A stretch of 64,000 nucleotides of DNA from Neobacillus sp. PS3-34 (GTDB lineage: Bacteria > Bacillota > Bacilli > Bacillales > Cytobacillaceae), in the NCBI RefSeq assembly GCF_030915465.1, contig NZ_CP133267.1, forward strand, positions 2,882,501 through 2,946,500, given 5' to 3'. The first letter of the stretch is position 1; every line of letters begins with the position of its first letter. Position numbers and translations under genes: made by a program. This document shows, piece by piece, positions 56,837 to 64,000 of this stretch. The notes below the pieces were generated by a model. The model was given only the letters and a program-made list of their open reading frames with translations. It was not told the origin of the DNA and did not search any database.

Positions 56837-58105
56837 ATGGATATTCAAGTAAGCGCTTTCGGGGCGATTTGTGCTCTTGTCATTGCGATTATTCTCATTT
56901 TGAAGAAGGTCTCTCCTGCCTACGGGATGATTGCCGGAGCGTTAGTCGGCGGTTTAATCGGGGGTGTGGATATTACAAATACCGTTACCTTAATGATGGA
57001 GGGTGCGAAAGGCATTATTCCAGCCGTATTAAGGATTCTGGCAGCAGGGGTTTTGGCTGGTGTCCTAATTGAATCAGGAGCCGCAGCCGTCATTGCTGAA
57101 ACGATAGTAAAAAAACTCGGTGAAACTAGGGCATTGCTCGCATTGGCAGTTGCCACGCTGATTTTAACCGCAGTTGGTGTTTTCATTGATGTTGCCGTTA
57201 TTACTGTATCACCGATTGCTCTTGCGATTGCCAAGAGAGCAGGGATTTCGAAAACAGCGATTTTGCTTGCGATGATTGGCGGAGGAAAGGCAGGCAACCT
57301 GATGTCACCAAACCCGAATGCGATTGCTGCATCCGATGCTTTTAAAATACCGTTAACGTCTATCATGGCAGCGGGTATCATCCCGGCTATATTCGGACTG
57401 GCATTAACTTATTTTGTCGCGAAAAAGCTTGTCAACAAAGGCAGTAAGGTCGAAGCTAAAGAGATTGAAAACACTGTTACAGGCAAGCTTCCGTTATTTT
57501 TGCCAGCGATTGTTGCACCTTTGGTTACGATTATCCTGCTTGCCCTTCGTCCATTATTCGATATTGCGATTGACCCGATGCTTGCATTGCCAATCGGGGG
57601 TATAGCCGGTGCGCTTGTAATGGGACGAGGAAAACACATCAACCATTATGCTGTCTCAGGACTTGGGAAAATGTCAGGCGTGGCAATCATGCTGCTTGGA
57701 ACAGGTACTTTGGCTGGAATTATTGCGAATTCCGGACTAAAAGATGTGGTGATTGATAGTTTAAATGCCTTAGGGCTTCCTGGATATGTATTGGCACCAG
57801 TATCGGGTATCTTCATGTCAGCGGCTACTGCTTCAACAACTGCAGGTACGGCAGTTGCGAGCCAAGTATTTGGGGCGACGATTCTGCAAATGGGCGTTTC
57901 AGCACTGGCTGGTGCAGCCATGATCCATGCAGGTGCGACCGTTCTTGACCACCTGCCGCACGGAAGCTTCTTCCATGCAACAGGCGGAAGCGTCAATATG
58001 GAAATTAAAGAACGCTTAAAAGTGATTCCTTACGAAACGTTAATCGGTTTAACGATGGCAATCATTTCAACGATTATCTTTGGGGTATTCAAGTTATTTG
58101 GTTAA
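56837..58105 (+). CDS. GntP-family gluconate/glycerate permease
   Basis: Secondary transporter of 422 residues with about 12 hydrophobic helices. GntP hallmarks: SPAYGMIAGALVGGLIGG near residue 30, GGGKAGNLMSPNPNAIAASDAF (about 150-171), and HLPHGSFFHATGGSVNMEIKERLK near the C terminus. ATG 56837 has AAAGGAGG at good spacing. Location between a sugar-diacid regulator and a glycerate kinase points to glycerate as the substrate. A cre site precedes it. Confidence 0.92.
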   Translation: MDIQVSAFGAICALVIAIILILKKVSPAYGMIAGALVGGLIGGVDITNTVTLMMEGAKGIIPAVLRILAAGVLAGVLIESGAAAVIAETIVKKLGETRALLALAVATLILTAVGVFIDVAVITVSPIALAIAKRAGISKTAILLAMIGGGKAGNLMSPNPNAIAASDAFKIPLTSIMAAGIIPAIFGLALTYFVAKKLVNKGSKVEAKEIENTVTGKLPLFLPAIVAPLVTIILLALRPLFDIAIDPMLALPIGGIAGALVMGRGKHINHYAVSGLGKMSGVAIMLLGTGTLAGIIANSGLKDVVIDSLNALGLPGYVLAPVSGIFMSAATASTTAGTAVASQVFGATILQMGVSALAGAAMIHAGATVLDHLPHGSFFHATGGSVNMEIKERLKVIPYETLIGLTMAIISTIIFGVFKLFG

Positions 58106-58182
58106 TGCAGGGGTCCGGTCGGCAGGCTATTAACACGCTGGCTGCAGAAGCCCTTGGCAAACGATGAACGGAGTGTGCAGTT

Positions 58183-59334
58183 ATGAAAATCGTTATTGCG
58201 CCAGATTCTTTTAAAGAGAGTTTATCTGCCCTACAGGTGGCGGATTCAATCGAAAAGGGGATGCGCTCTATTTTTCCGGAAGCGGATTTTGTGAAAATTC
58301 CGATGGCTGACGGTGGGGAAGGCACGGTCCAATCCCTGGTCGATGCAACTGGAGGAACCATCATTCATAAAAAAGTAACGGGACCGCTTGGCGAGCCGGT
58401 TAATGCCTTTTTCGGCATGCTTGGAAACGGAAAAACGGCTGTTATCGAAATGGCAGCTGCTTCGGGACTTCATCTTGTTCCATTTAAAAAAAGAAACCCG
58501 CTGTTAACCTCAACGAGAGGAACGGGGGAATTGATTAAAGCCGCTTTTGAACATGGGGTAGAACATATCATCATCGGAATTGGCGGCAGCGCAACAAATG
58601 ATGGTGGTGCTGGAATGGCAAAAGCCCTGGGTGCAAGACTTTTGAATGAACAGGGAATGGAAATAGCTGAAGGGGGAGGTGGACTGGCTGAGCTTGCTCA
58701 AATTGACCTATCTGAAATGGACAGCCGATTAGCAAGGATAAAATTTGAGGTTGCCTGCGATGTAGATAATCCTTTGACAGGTGAAAGAGGGGCATCCGCT
58801 ATCTTTGGACCGCAAAAAGGCGCCACTCTTGAAATGGTACAGCAGCTTGACCGAAACCTAGGACACTATGCAGCGATTATTGAGCGTGATTTAGGCAAAT
58901 CAATTAAGGATGTATCTGGTGCAGGAGCGGCAGGAGGCCTAGGCGGAGGACTACTTGCCTTTTTGCCCGCTGTGCTAAAAAGAGGTGTGGAGATTGTCAT
59001 TGAAGCGACCGGGCTGGATGGCCATGTGCAGGGAGCGGACATTGTCATCACTGGTGAAGGAAAAATAGACGGTCAAACCATTTATGGAAAAACGCCGATT
59101 GGAGTCGCCAAGACGGCGAAACGCCTTGGTACCCCGGTCATTGCTATTGCCGGTAATGTCGCTAATGACAGTGCGGTTGTCCATGAACACGGAATCGACG
59201 CAGTATTCAGCATTATACCCGGTGTAATTACTTTGGAGGCAGCCTTTGAAAATGCCTCCCAATATGTCGAAAGCACCTCCCGCAATCTTGCCTTAATGAT
59301 GAAGCTGGGTATGAGTTTTTCAGCAAAAAAATAA
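58183..59334 (+). CDS. Glycerate kinase
   Basis: Phosphorylates glycerate, feeding glycolysis, by the GarK/GlxK family I enzyme of 383 residues. N-terminal IAPDSFKESLSALQVADSIEKG (about 4-25), PMADGGEGTVQSLVDATGG (about 46-64), GIGGSATNDGGAGMAKALG (130-148), and TGEGKIDGQTIYGKTPIGVA (about 290-309) are the conserved substrate and ATP loops. Start ATG 58183 with CGGAG upstream. Co-transcribed with gntP (77-base gap), terminator after the stop. Confidence 0.95.
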   Translation: MKIVIAPDSFKESLSALQVADSIEKGMRSIFPEADFVKIPMADGGEGTVQSLVDATGGTIIHKKVTGPLGEPVNAFFGMLGNGKTAVIEMAAASGLHLVPFKKRNPLLTSTRGTGELIKAAFEHGVEHIIIGIGGSATNDGGAGMAKALGARLLNEQGMEIAEGGGGLAELAQIDLSEMDSRLARIKFEVACDVDNPLTGERGASAIFGPQKGATLEMVQQLDRNLGHYAAIIERDLGKSIKDVSGAGAAGGLGGGLLAFLPAVLKRGVEIVIEATGLDGHVQGADIVITGEGKIDGQTIYGKTPIGVAKTAKRLGTPVIAIAGNVANDSAVVHEHGIDAVFSIIPGVITLEAAFENASQYVESTSRNLALMMKLGMSFSAKK

Positions 59335-59346
59335 TAGAAATGTGAG

Positions 59347-59380
59347 CCGTCTCCGGGATTAACCGGGGGCGTATTTTTAT
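59347..59380 (+). terminator. Intrinsic terminator after glycerate kinase gene
   Basis: CGTCTCCGG and CCGGGGGCG arms (two G-T pairs), tail TATTTTTATTT. Confidence 0.7.
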
Positions 59381-59479
59381 TTCTAAAGTTTATTGAATAT
59401 TAAGCCTACTTCAGTTAAACTTTTCATATATAGACAGCATTTGACAAATTATTTGAATCATAAGAGAGAGGTCATAGGT

Positions 59480-60733
59480 ATGAGCCTGTTAAATTATATG
59501 ATCCGGACTTTGCTTGTCGTTGTCCCAGCCGCCTTTTTGATTGGGTTAGGGGTTTCTTACGGCAATTCACTGCAGGGGAAGGCTTTTTGGATAACTGCGT
59601 TTGCCGCCATGGTTCTGGGCGCGTTGGTTGGCATTTTGTCTTCTGTAATTAATTATAGAAGATTTGTAGCTCCTATCAGCACACTCAGTTCGTATATTAA
59701 GAGTTTAGAGCAAGGGGACCTGACTCAAAAGCTGGATACCAAAAGAGTGGGGGAACTTAAGCCGCTTGCTGTGAGTCTTGAAAATGCCGCAGTCGCGTGG
59801 ACAAATGTTTTGCGGGAGGTTCAGGGAACTACAAAGGAAATTACGCTCCACTCGCATCATTTGTCACAGGGTGCCCAGCAGACGACAAAAGCGACAGAAC
59901 ATATCTCTAACATCATTGAACAGGTAGCACAGGGGAACGAAAACCAGGTAAATGGTGTATACCAGACATCCGATGTAATTTACCAAATGGCGGCAGGCCT
60001 TACACAGGCTGCAGTCAGCACAGACCAGGTATCGGCAAAGGTACTGGACTCACTTGAAAAGGCGAACCATGGTTCTGAATCAATCCAGACTGCCGGCCAG
60101 CAAATGGATTCGATCCAAAACAATGTAAACAATCTTTCAGCGGTTGTAAAAGGACTAGGACAGCGCTCCCAGGAAATCGGGAAAATCATTGAAGTTATTA
60201 CAGGCATCGCAGCGCAAACAAACCTCCTCGCCTTGAATGCGGCAATTGAAGCGGCCAGGGCAGGCGAACAGGGCAAGGGCTTTGCAGTAGTTGCCAATGA
60301 AGTTCGCAATCTGGCAGAACAATCAGCGCAGGCTACTAAACAGATAAGCGAGCTGATTTCCCATATCCAGCAGGAAACCGAGCTTGTTGTCCATAGCATG
60401 GATGCCGTACAGCATGAGGTTGAGGAAGGTATGGGAATCATGGGCGAGGCAGGAGACTCATTCAGGCAAATTCAGCAATCCGTTAGCGGAGTAAATGAAC
60501 AAATTGACCAAGTATCCGCGGTAATACAGCAAATTTCCGATGGGACTTCCCATGTAGTAGAATCCATCACAGGAATTTCGCAGGTTGCAGCGGATTCAGC
60601 TTCGGCAACGCAAAGTGTTCTCGCCGTCACGGAAGAGCAGGTGGCATCGATGCAGGAAATCTCCTCCTCGGCCGTTTCACTCACGAACATGGCAGAAGGG
60701 CTTCAGGAATTGATCAATACATTTAAAGTGTAA
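59480..60733 (+). CDS. Methyl-accepting chemotaxis protein without large sensor domain
   Basis: Chemoreceptor of 417 residues: two membrane helices (about 10-32 and 40-60) with almost no loop between them, a HAMP-like segment (about 62-115, [26 protein letters not shown]) and a full signalling domain with [46 protein letters not shown]. Signal input is therefore probably intramembrane or cytoplasmic. The start is ATG 59480 with GAGAGG upstream; upstream in-frame starts lack support. The next gene encodes a CheX-like phosphatase. Confidence 0.9.
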   Translation: MSLLNYMIRTLLVVVPAAFLIGLGVSYGNSLQGKAFWITAFAAMVLGALVGILSSVINYRRFVAPISTLSSYIKSLEQGDLTQKLDTKRVGELKPLAVSLENAAVAWTNVLREVQGTTKEITLHSHHLSQGAQQTTKATEHISNIIEQVAQGNENQVNGVYQTSDVIYQMAAGLTQAAVSTDQVSAKVLDSLEKANHGSESIQTAGQQMDSIQNNVNNLSAVVKGLGQRSQEIGKIIEVITGIAAQTNLLALNAAIEAARAGEQGKGFAVVANEVRNLAEQSAQATKQISELISHIQQETELVVHSMDAVQHEVEEGMGIMGEAGDSFRQIQQSVSGVNEQIDQVSAVIQQISDGTSHVVESITGISQVAADSASATQSVLAVTEEQVASMQEISSSAVSLTNMAEGLQELINTFKV

Positions 60734-60787
60734 AACGAGAGGTATTATGAAACTAGCAGGTCTCCAGAGCTGTTAACCTGACAAATC

Positions 60788-60819
60788 AAAGCATCGGTTG
60801 TTGGCGCCGGTGCTTTTTT
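60788..60819 (+). terminator. Intrinsic terminator after the second chemoreceptor gene
   Basis: AAAGCA-CGG and CCG-TGCTTT arms with T6. The rest of the gap to 61035 is AT-rich; a TATAAT at 60987-60992 may be the -10 for the next gene, but no -35 is seen. Confidence 0.8.
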
Positions 60820-61035
60820 GCACCGCGCTACCGGAATATTATTTTAATAAAATAATTTGCTGATACTTAAAATGGTGAATTGGCGGTTTCATGCGATTAC
60901 TTGTATCGGTAATAATATCCAAATCAAAAATTTTCTAATAAATAGATAAATGAAGTCGATATAAAAATTATAGACTTTACGTTTTTTATAATGGGAATTG
61001 CTGTTATTTATTCTTGGGATTAATGGAGTGAAAAT

Positions 61036-61489
61036 ATGAGCGACTCATCTGTCATTACGAAACTATTAAACTCAGCCATTCATTCAATTAAAGCGGTGCT
61101 TCCGCTCGATGTAGAAATCAAAAAGCCAAAGCTGGTCTCCAAAAATGAGGTGTCGACCAATCTCGGCGTTCTCATCGGGATGACAGGTGAATGCAAGGGG
61201 CATCTCATTTTAAAAGCTGAGCCAAGCACGTTTGGAAATATCGCCAATAGCATGTTTGGTATGCAGGTCGAAGGAGAAATGCTATTTTCCTTTACCGGCG
61301 AGCTTGGCAACATGCTCGCCGGCAATATGACGACCTTCGCTTCACAGCAGGGAATCACGATGGATATTACCCCTCCGACTGTCATCGAAAGGCCAAACCA
61401 CGCTTCATAATAGTAAGGCGCCAGTCGAACTGCCCTTCAATGTAGCAGGAGCTGGGGAAATGTCATTTCTGCTGGCGATAGCAGAATAA
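61036..61489 (+). CDS. CheX-like chemotaxis phosphatase (one frameshift)
   Basis: Cytoplasmic protein of about 150 residues in the CheC/CheX/CheYP family that dephosphorylates CheY-P. The active-site helix contains E-x-x-N (FTGELGNMLAGN, about residues 87-98). The frame breaks near 61390, where one A appears extra: PTVIERPNHAS-stop should read PTVIEGQTTLHNSKAPVELPFNVAGAGEMSFLL. That ends at 61489 in the family's usual C-terminal strand. ATG 61036 has GGAGTG upstream. It probably works with receptors such as that encoded just before. Confidence 0.83.
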
Positions 61490-61515
61490 AAAAGAGCCTG
61501 GGGGCTTTTTTTATT
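61490..61515 (+). terminator. Intrinsic terminator after cheX-like gene
   Basis: AAGAGCC and GGCTTTTTT arms around a G-rich loop, T7. Confidence 0.82.
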
Positions 61516-61542
61516 CCCAAAAGTTAGCTGAAAGAAAAACAT

Positions 61543-61604
61543 TCAAACAATTATTTGACCATTATAATTCTCTAACATATAGTAATAATCAAATAGACAT
61601 TTGA
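61543..61604 (+). promoter_or_regulatory. cad promoter with two operator-like inverted repeats
   Basis: Sigma-A promoter TTGACC (61555-61560), 17-base spacer, TATAGT (61578-61583). TCAAATAGACATTTGA (61589-61604) matches the CadC operator core (TCAAATAAATATTTGA in Staphylococcus). A second related repeat, TCAAACAATTATTTGA, lies at 61543-61558 and overlaps the -35. Confidence 0.82.
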
Positions 61605-61623
61605 ATAATCAGGTGGTGAAAAA

Positions 61624-61992
61624 ATGGAACACGATGATGTATGTGAAGTAACCTGTGTTGATGGAGAGAAAGTGATACGAGTTAAGGAATCCATACACAA
61701 TCAAAATACATTGGCTGTATCACAAATATTTAAAGCATTATCTGATGATACCAGAATGAAGATTGCATATGCCTTAAGTGTGGAAGATGAATTATGTGTT
61801 TGTGATGTAGCGAACATCGTAGGAAGTACAACAGCTACTGCGTCCCATCATTTACGTCTGCTCCGTAAATTAGGATTAGCGAAATACCGAAAAGAAGGAA
61901 AATTAGTATTTTATTCTTTAGATGATAATCATGTAAGACAACTTATTCAAATCGCATTCGAGCATCAAAAGGAGGTGCAAGCTCATGAGTAA
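61624..61992 (+). CDS. cadC: CadC, ArsR-family metal-responsive repressor
   Basis: Winged-helix repressor of 122 residues that leaves the cad operator when Cd, Pb or Zn binds. All four thiol ligands of the alpha-3N site are in the same positions as in S. aureus CadC: Cys7 and Cys11 (DVCEVTC) and Cys58 and Cys60 (ELCVCD). The recognition helix ATASHHLRLLRKLGLA and wing KEGKLVFYSLDDNH are intact. ATG 61624 has GGTGGTGAA upstream. It overlaps cadA by 8 bases. Confidence 0.95.
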   Translation: MEHDDVCEVTCVDGEKVIRVKESIHNQNTLAVSQIFKALSDDTRMKIAYALSVEDELCVCDVANIVGSTTATASHHLRLLRKLGLAKYRKEGKLVFYSLDDNHVRQLIQIAFEHQKEVQAHE

Positions 61993-64000
61993 TGCATTAG
62001 AGAAATCAAATGGAAAAACCATTTACCGAGTGCAGGGATTCACCTGAGCAGGCTGTGCGACAAAGTTCGAAAAGAACGTAAAACACCTGGATGGTGTTTT
62101 TGATGCAAGTGTAAATTTCGGTGCCTCAAAGCTTACGGTTTATGGTGAAACATCAATCGAAGATCTAGAAAAAGCAGGTGCTTTTGAAAATATAAAAGTG
62201 ATACCAGAAAAACAACGTTTTGAAGAGAAAAAAGAACCGTTTTTGAAAAAACATTCAACGGTCATTGTCTCGTTTGTTTTCTTACTAATTGGATGGCTTT
62301 CAGGACAAATGAATGGGGAAGAGAGTATAATATCGATTTTAGCTTATGGTGTTTCTATTTTGATTGGTGGTTATCGACTTTTTATTACGGGACTGAAAAA
62401 TTTAACTCGTTTAGAATTTGATATGAGATCCTTAATGACAATTGCTGTCATAGGAGCTGCGTTTATTGGCCAATGGGGAGAAGGAGCAACAGTTGTTATC
62501 CTGTTTGCAATAAGTGAAGTTCTTGAATCCTACTCGATGGATAAAGCGCGACAATCGATTCGTTCATTAATGGATATTGCTCCAAAAGTAGCATTAATAA
62601 GAAGAGGAAATAAAGAATTTTCAGTTGATGTAGATGATATTCAGATAAGCGACATAATGATCGTTAAACCAGGACAAAAGATTCCCATGGACGGTATCGT
62701 AGTAAAAGGATTATCGGCAGTTAATCAAGCTGCGATTACAGGAGAATCAGTTCCTGTTTCAAAAACAGTTGATGATGAAGTGTTTGCTGGAACCCTTAAT
62801 GAAGAAGGACTTCTTGAAGTAAAAGTCACAAAACATGTGGATGATACCACAATTGCAAAGATTATTCATTTGGTAGAGGAGGCTCAGGCAGAACGTGCTC
62901 CTTCTCAGGCCTTTGTGGATCGATTTGCCAAATATTACACACCTGTGATCATGTTCATTTCGCTGTTGGTCGCTGTACTTCCACCACTAATGTTTGATGC
63001 GGAATGGAGTAAATGGATTTATCAGGGTCTTGCTGTATTAGTGGTTGGGTGTCCTTGTGCACTGGTGATTTCCACACCTGTTTCGATTGTGACCGCAATC
63101 GGAAATGCTGCACGAAACGGTGTTCTAATCAAAGGCGGTATTCATTTAGAAGAGATGGGGGCTATTAAAGCCATTGCTTTTGACAAAACAGGTACGTTAA
63201 CGGAGGGAATTCCAGTAGTAACGGATTACCTTCCACAAGCAAATTCAAATCCTAATGAATTGCTAACTATTATTGCAGCATTAGAAAATGGTTCTCAACA
63301 TCCATTGGCTTCTGCCATTATGAAAAAAGCGGAAAAAGAGAACTTACCTTATCAAAGTGTTTCAATAGAAGAATTTTCTTCGATAACTGGAAAAGGTATC
63401 AAAGGGAAAGTTAATAATCAAATCTATTTTGTAGGCAGTCCGAATTTGTTTGAAGAATTAATAACAAATGGGATTCCAACTAATCTAAAAGCATCCATTT
63501 CTGAACTGCAAAATAAAGGTAAAACCGTTATGGTCGCTGGTACTTCTTCAGAAATATTGGCACTAATCACAGTTGCTGACGAAGTGAGAGGGAACAGTAA
63601 ATCAGTAATACAAAAACTTCACTCTTTAGGTATTCAAAAAACAATCATGTTAACGGGTGATAATTCAGGGACTGCGAACGCTATTGGAAAGCAGGCAGGA
63701 GTTTCTGATATACAAGCAAATCTTCTACCGCAAGATAAATTAACTTTTATTAAAGAATTAAGAAATAAATATAATCGTGTAGCAATGGTAGGGGACGGTG
63801 TGAATGATGCACCAGCTCTCGCAGCATCTACTGTTGGTATTGCTATGGGTGGAGCTGGAACTGACACTGCTCTAGAAACAGCTGATATTGCTCTTATGGC
63901 TGATGACCTGGGTAAACTTCCATTCACTTTAAAACTAAGCAGGAAAGCTTTATTTATCATCAAACAAAACATCATTTTCTCATTAGGGATTAAACTATTA
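61985..64000 (+). CDS. cadA: CadA, Cd/Zn/Pb P-type ATPase with in-frame TGA at the metal-site Cys (3' end outside window)
   Basis: P1B-type ATPase exporting soft divalent metals. ATG 61985 opens [21 protein letters not shown]: the TGA (62045-62047, codon 21) sits where homologues have the first Cys of CANC/CAGC in the HMA domain. After it the same frame is open for 651 codons to the window end. Motifs in order: TGES (phosphatase loop), CPC in [11 protein letters not shown] (transport site), DKTGTLTEG with the phosphorylated Asp, SQHPLASA, and [11 protein letters not shown]. About 40-50 C-terminal residues lie outside the window. No frameshift occurs in this gene. TGA may encode selenocysteine (U-A-G-C), or be a nonsense mutation or base error; restart at a later ATG (after WLSGQ) would lose the HMA domain. 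Confidence 0.9.
62045..62089 (+). promoter_or_regulatory. Candidate bacterial SECIS hairpin after the cadA TGA
   Basis: After TGA: CAGG-C-TGT (62049-62056) pairs with ACACCTG (62083-62089), one C bulged. An inner stem GTTC (62065-62068) / GAAC (62074-62077) closes a five-base loop GAAAA that begins with G. The loop starts 21 bases after TGA, within the range usual for bacterial SECIS elements. Caution: the inner stem falls on codons for the conserved FEKN residues, so it could arise by chance. Confidence 0.45.

Overview
The window reads as chromosome of a low-GC, motile, respiratory Bacillaceae bacterium (Bacillus sensu lato). The gene order fliD-fliS-fliT ... hpf-secA-prfB-yvjA-cccB-ftsE-ftsX-(M23)-ctpB-minJ is the Bacillus subtilis backbone order. 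Strong AGGAGG-type ribosome sites, lipoprotein and Sec signals, SLH modules and cadCA of the Staphylococcus/Bacillus type agree with this. The species cannot be named from the sequence alone.

Layout. 0-1.2 kb: end of the flagellar cap operon (fliD', fliS, fliT). 1.8-8.9 kb: an S-layer-homology protein followed by a complete oligopeptide ABC importer (binding protein without lipobox, two permeases, two ATPases). 8.9-9.7 kb: an orphan OmpR-type regulator with a degenerate receiver. 10.0 kb: hpf behind a sigma-B-like promoter. 10.7-24.4 kb: a block lying between hpf and secA, which are adjacent in B. subtilis. It holds a GtrA/GtrB/GT-C surface glycosylation set bracketed by copies of one 20-bp palindrome, a SEC-C protein, and a multiheme cytochrome c locus. 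That locus encodes 10-, 12-, 6- and 8-heme proteins (36 CXXCH motifs) plus membrane-anchored TPR and NHL proteins. 24.4-42 kb: secA, prfB (with its programmed frameshift), an HD-GYP protein, a CoA-disulfide reductase/rhodanese/TusA/DsrE persulfide enzyme, yvjA, cccB, yceI, ftsEX with an M23 hydrolase, ctpB and minJ. 42-50.8 kb: chemoreceptor, CcdA-like protein, a metal-handling set (His/Met-rich protein, NosR/NapH-like Fe-S membrane protein, YdhK lipoprotein), then deacetylase, DedA and a glycolipid glycosyltransferase. 50.8-59.4 kb: carbohydrate catabolism (AraC regulator; ThuA, two Gfo/Idh/MocA dehydrogenases and a sugar isomerase; then CdaR, GntP permease and glycerate kinase). 59.5-61.5 kb: second chemoreceptor and a CheX-like phosphatase. 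61.5-64 kb: cadC-cadA, with cadA running off the window.

Two points deserve most attention. First, cadA carries an in-frame TGA exactly where the first Cys of the metal-binding CXXC motif should be. The frame is otherwise open to the window end and a SECIS-like hairpin follows, so this may be a selenocysteine-containing cadmium/zinc ATPase. Second, the multiheme locus looks like a Gram-positive electron conduit from quinol to the cell surface.

Data quality: at least 18 genes, including secA, prfB and ftsE, are interrupted by single-base indels, mostly one lost base in a short homopolymer. These are most simply sequencing errors. I annotate each such gene as one CDS over its full extent and give the break point. 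Three families of non-coding repeats are also present: a foldback element in two copies (9.7 and 47.6 kb), three arrays of a GCGAGA motif phased at 20-21 bp (34.1, 34.4, 40.3 kb), and a 20-bp perfect palindrome in three copies (10.8, 10.9, 14.1 kb).
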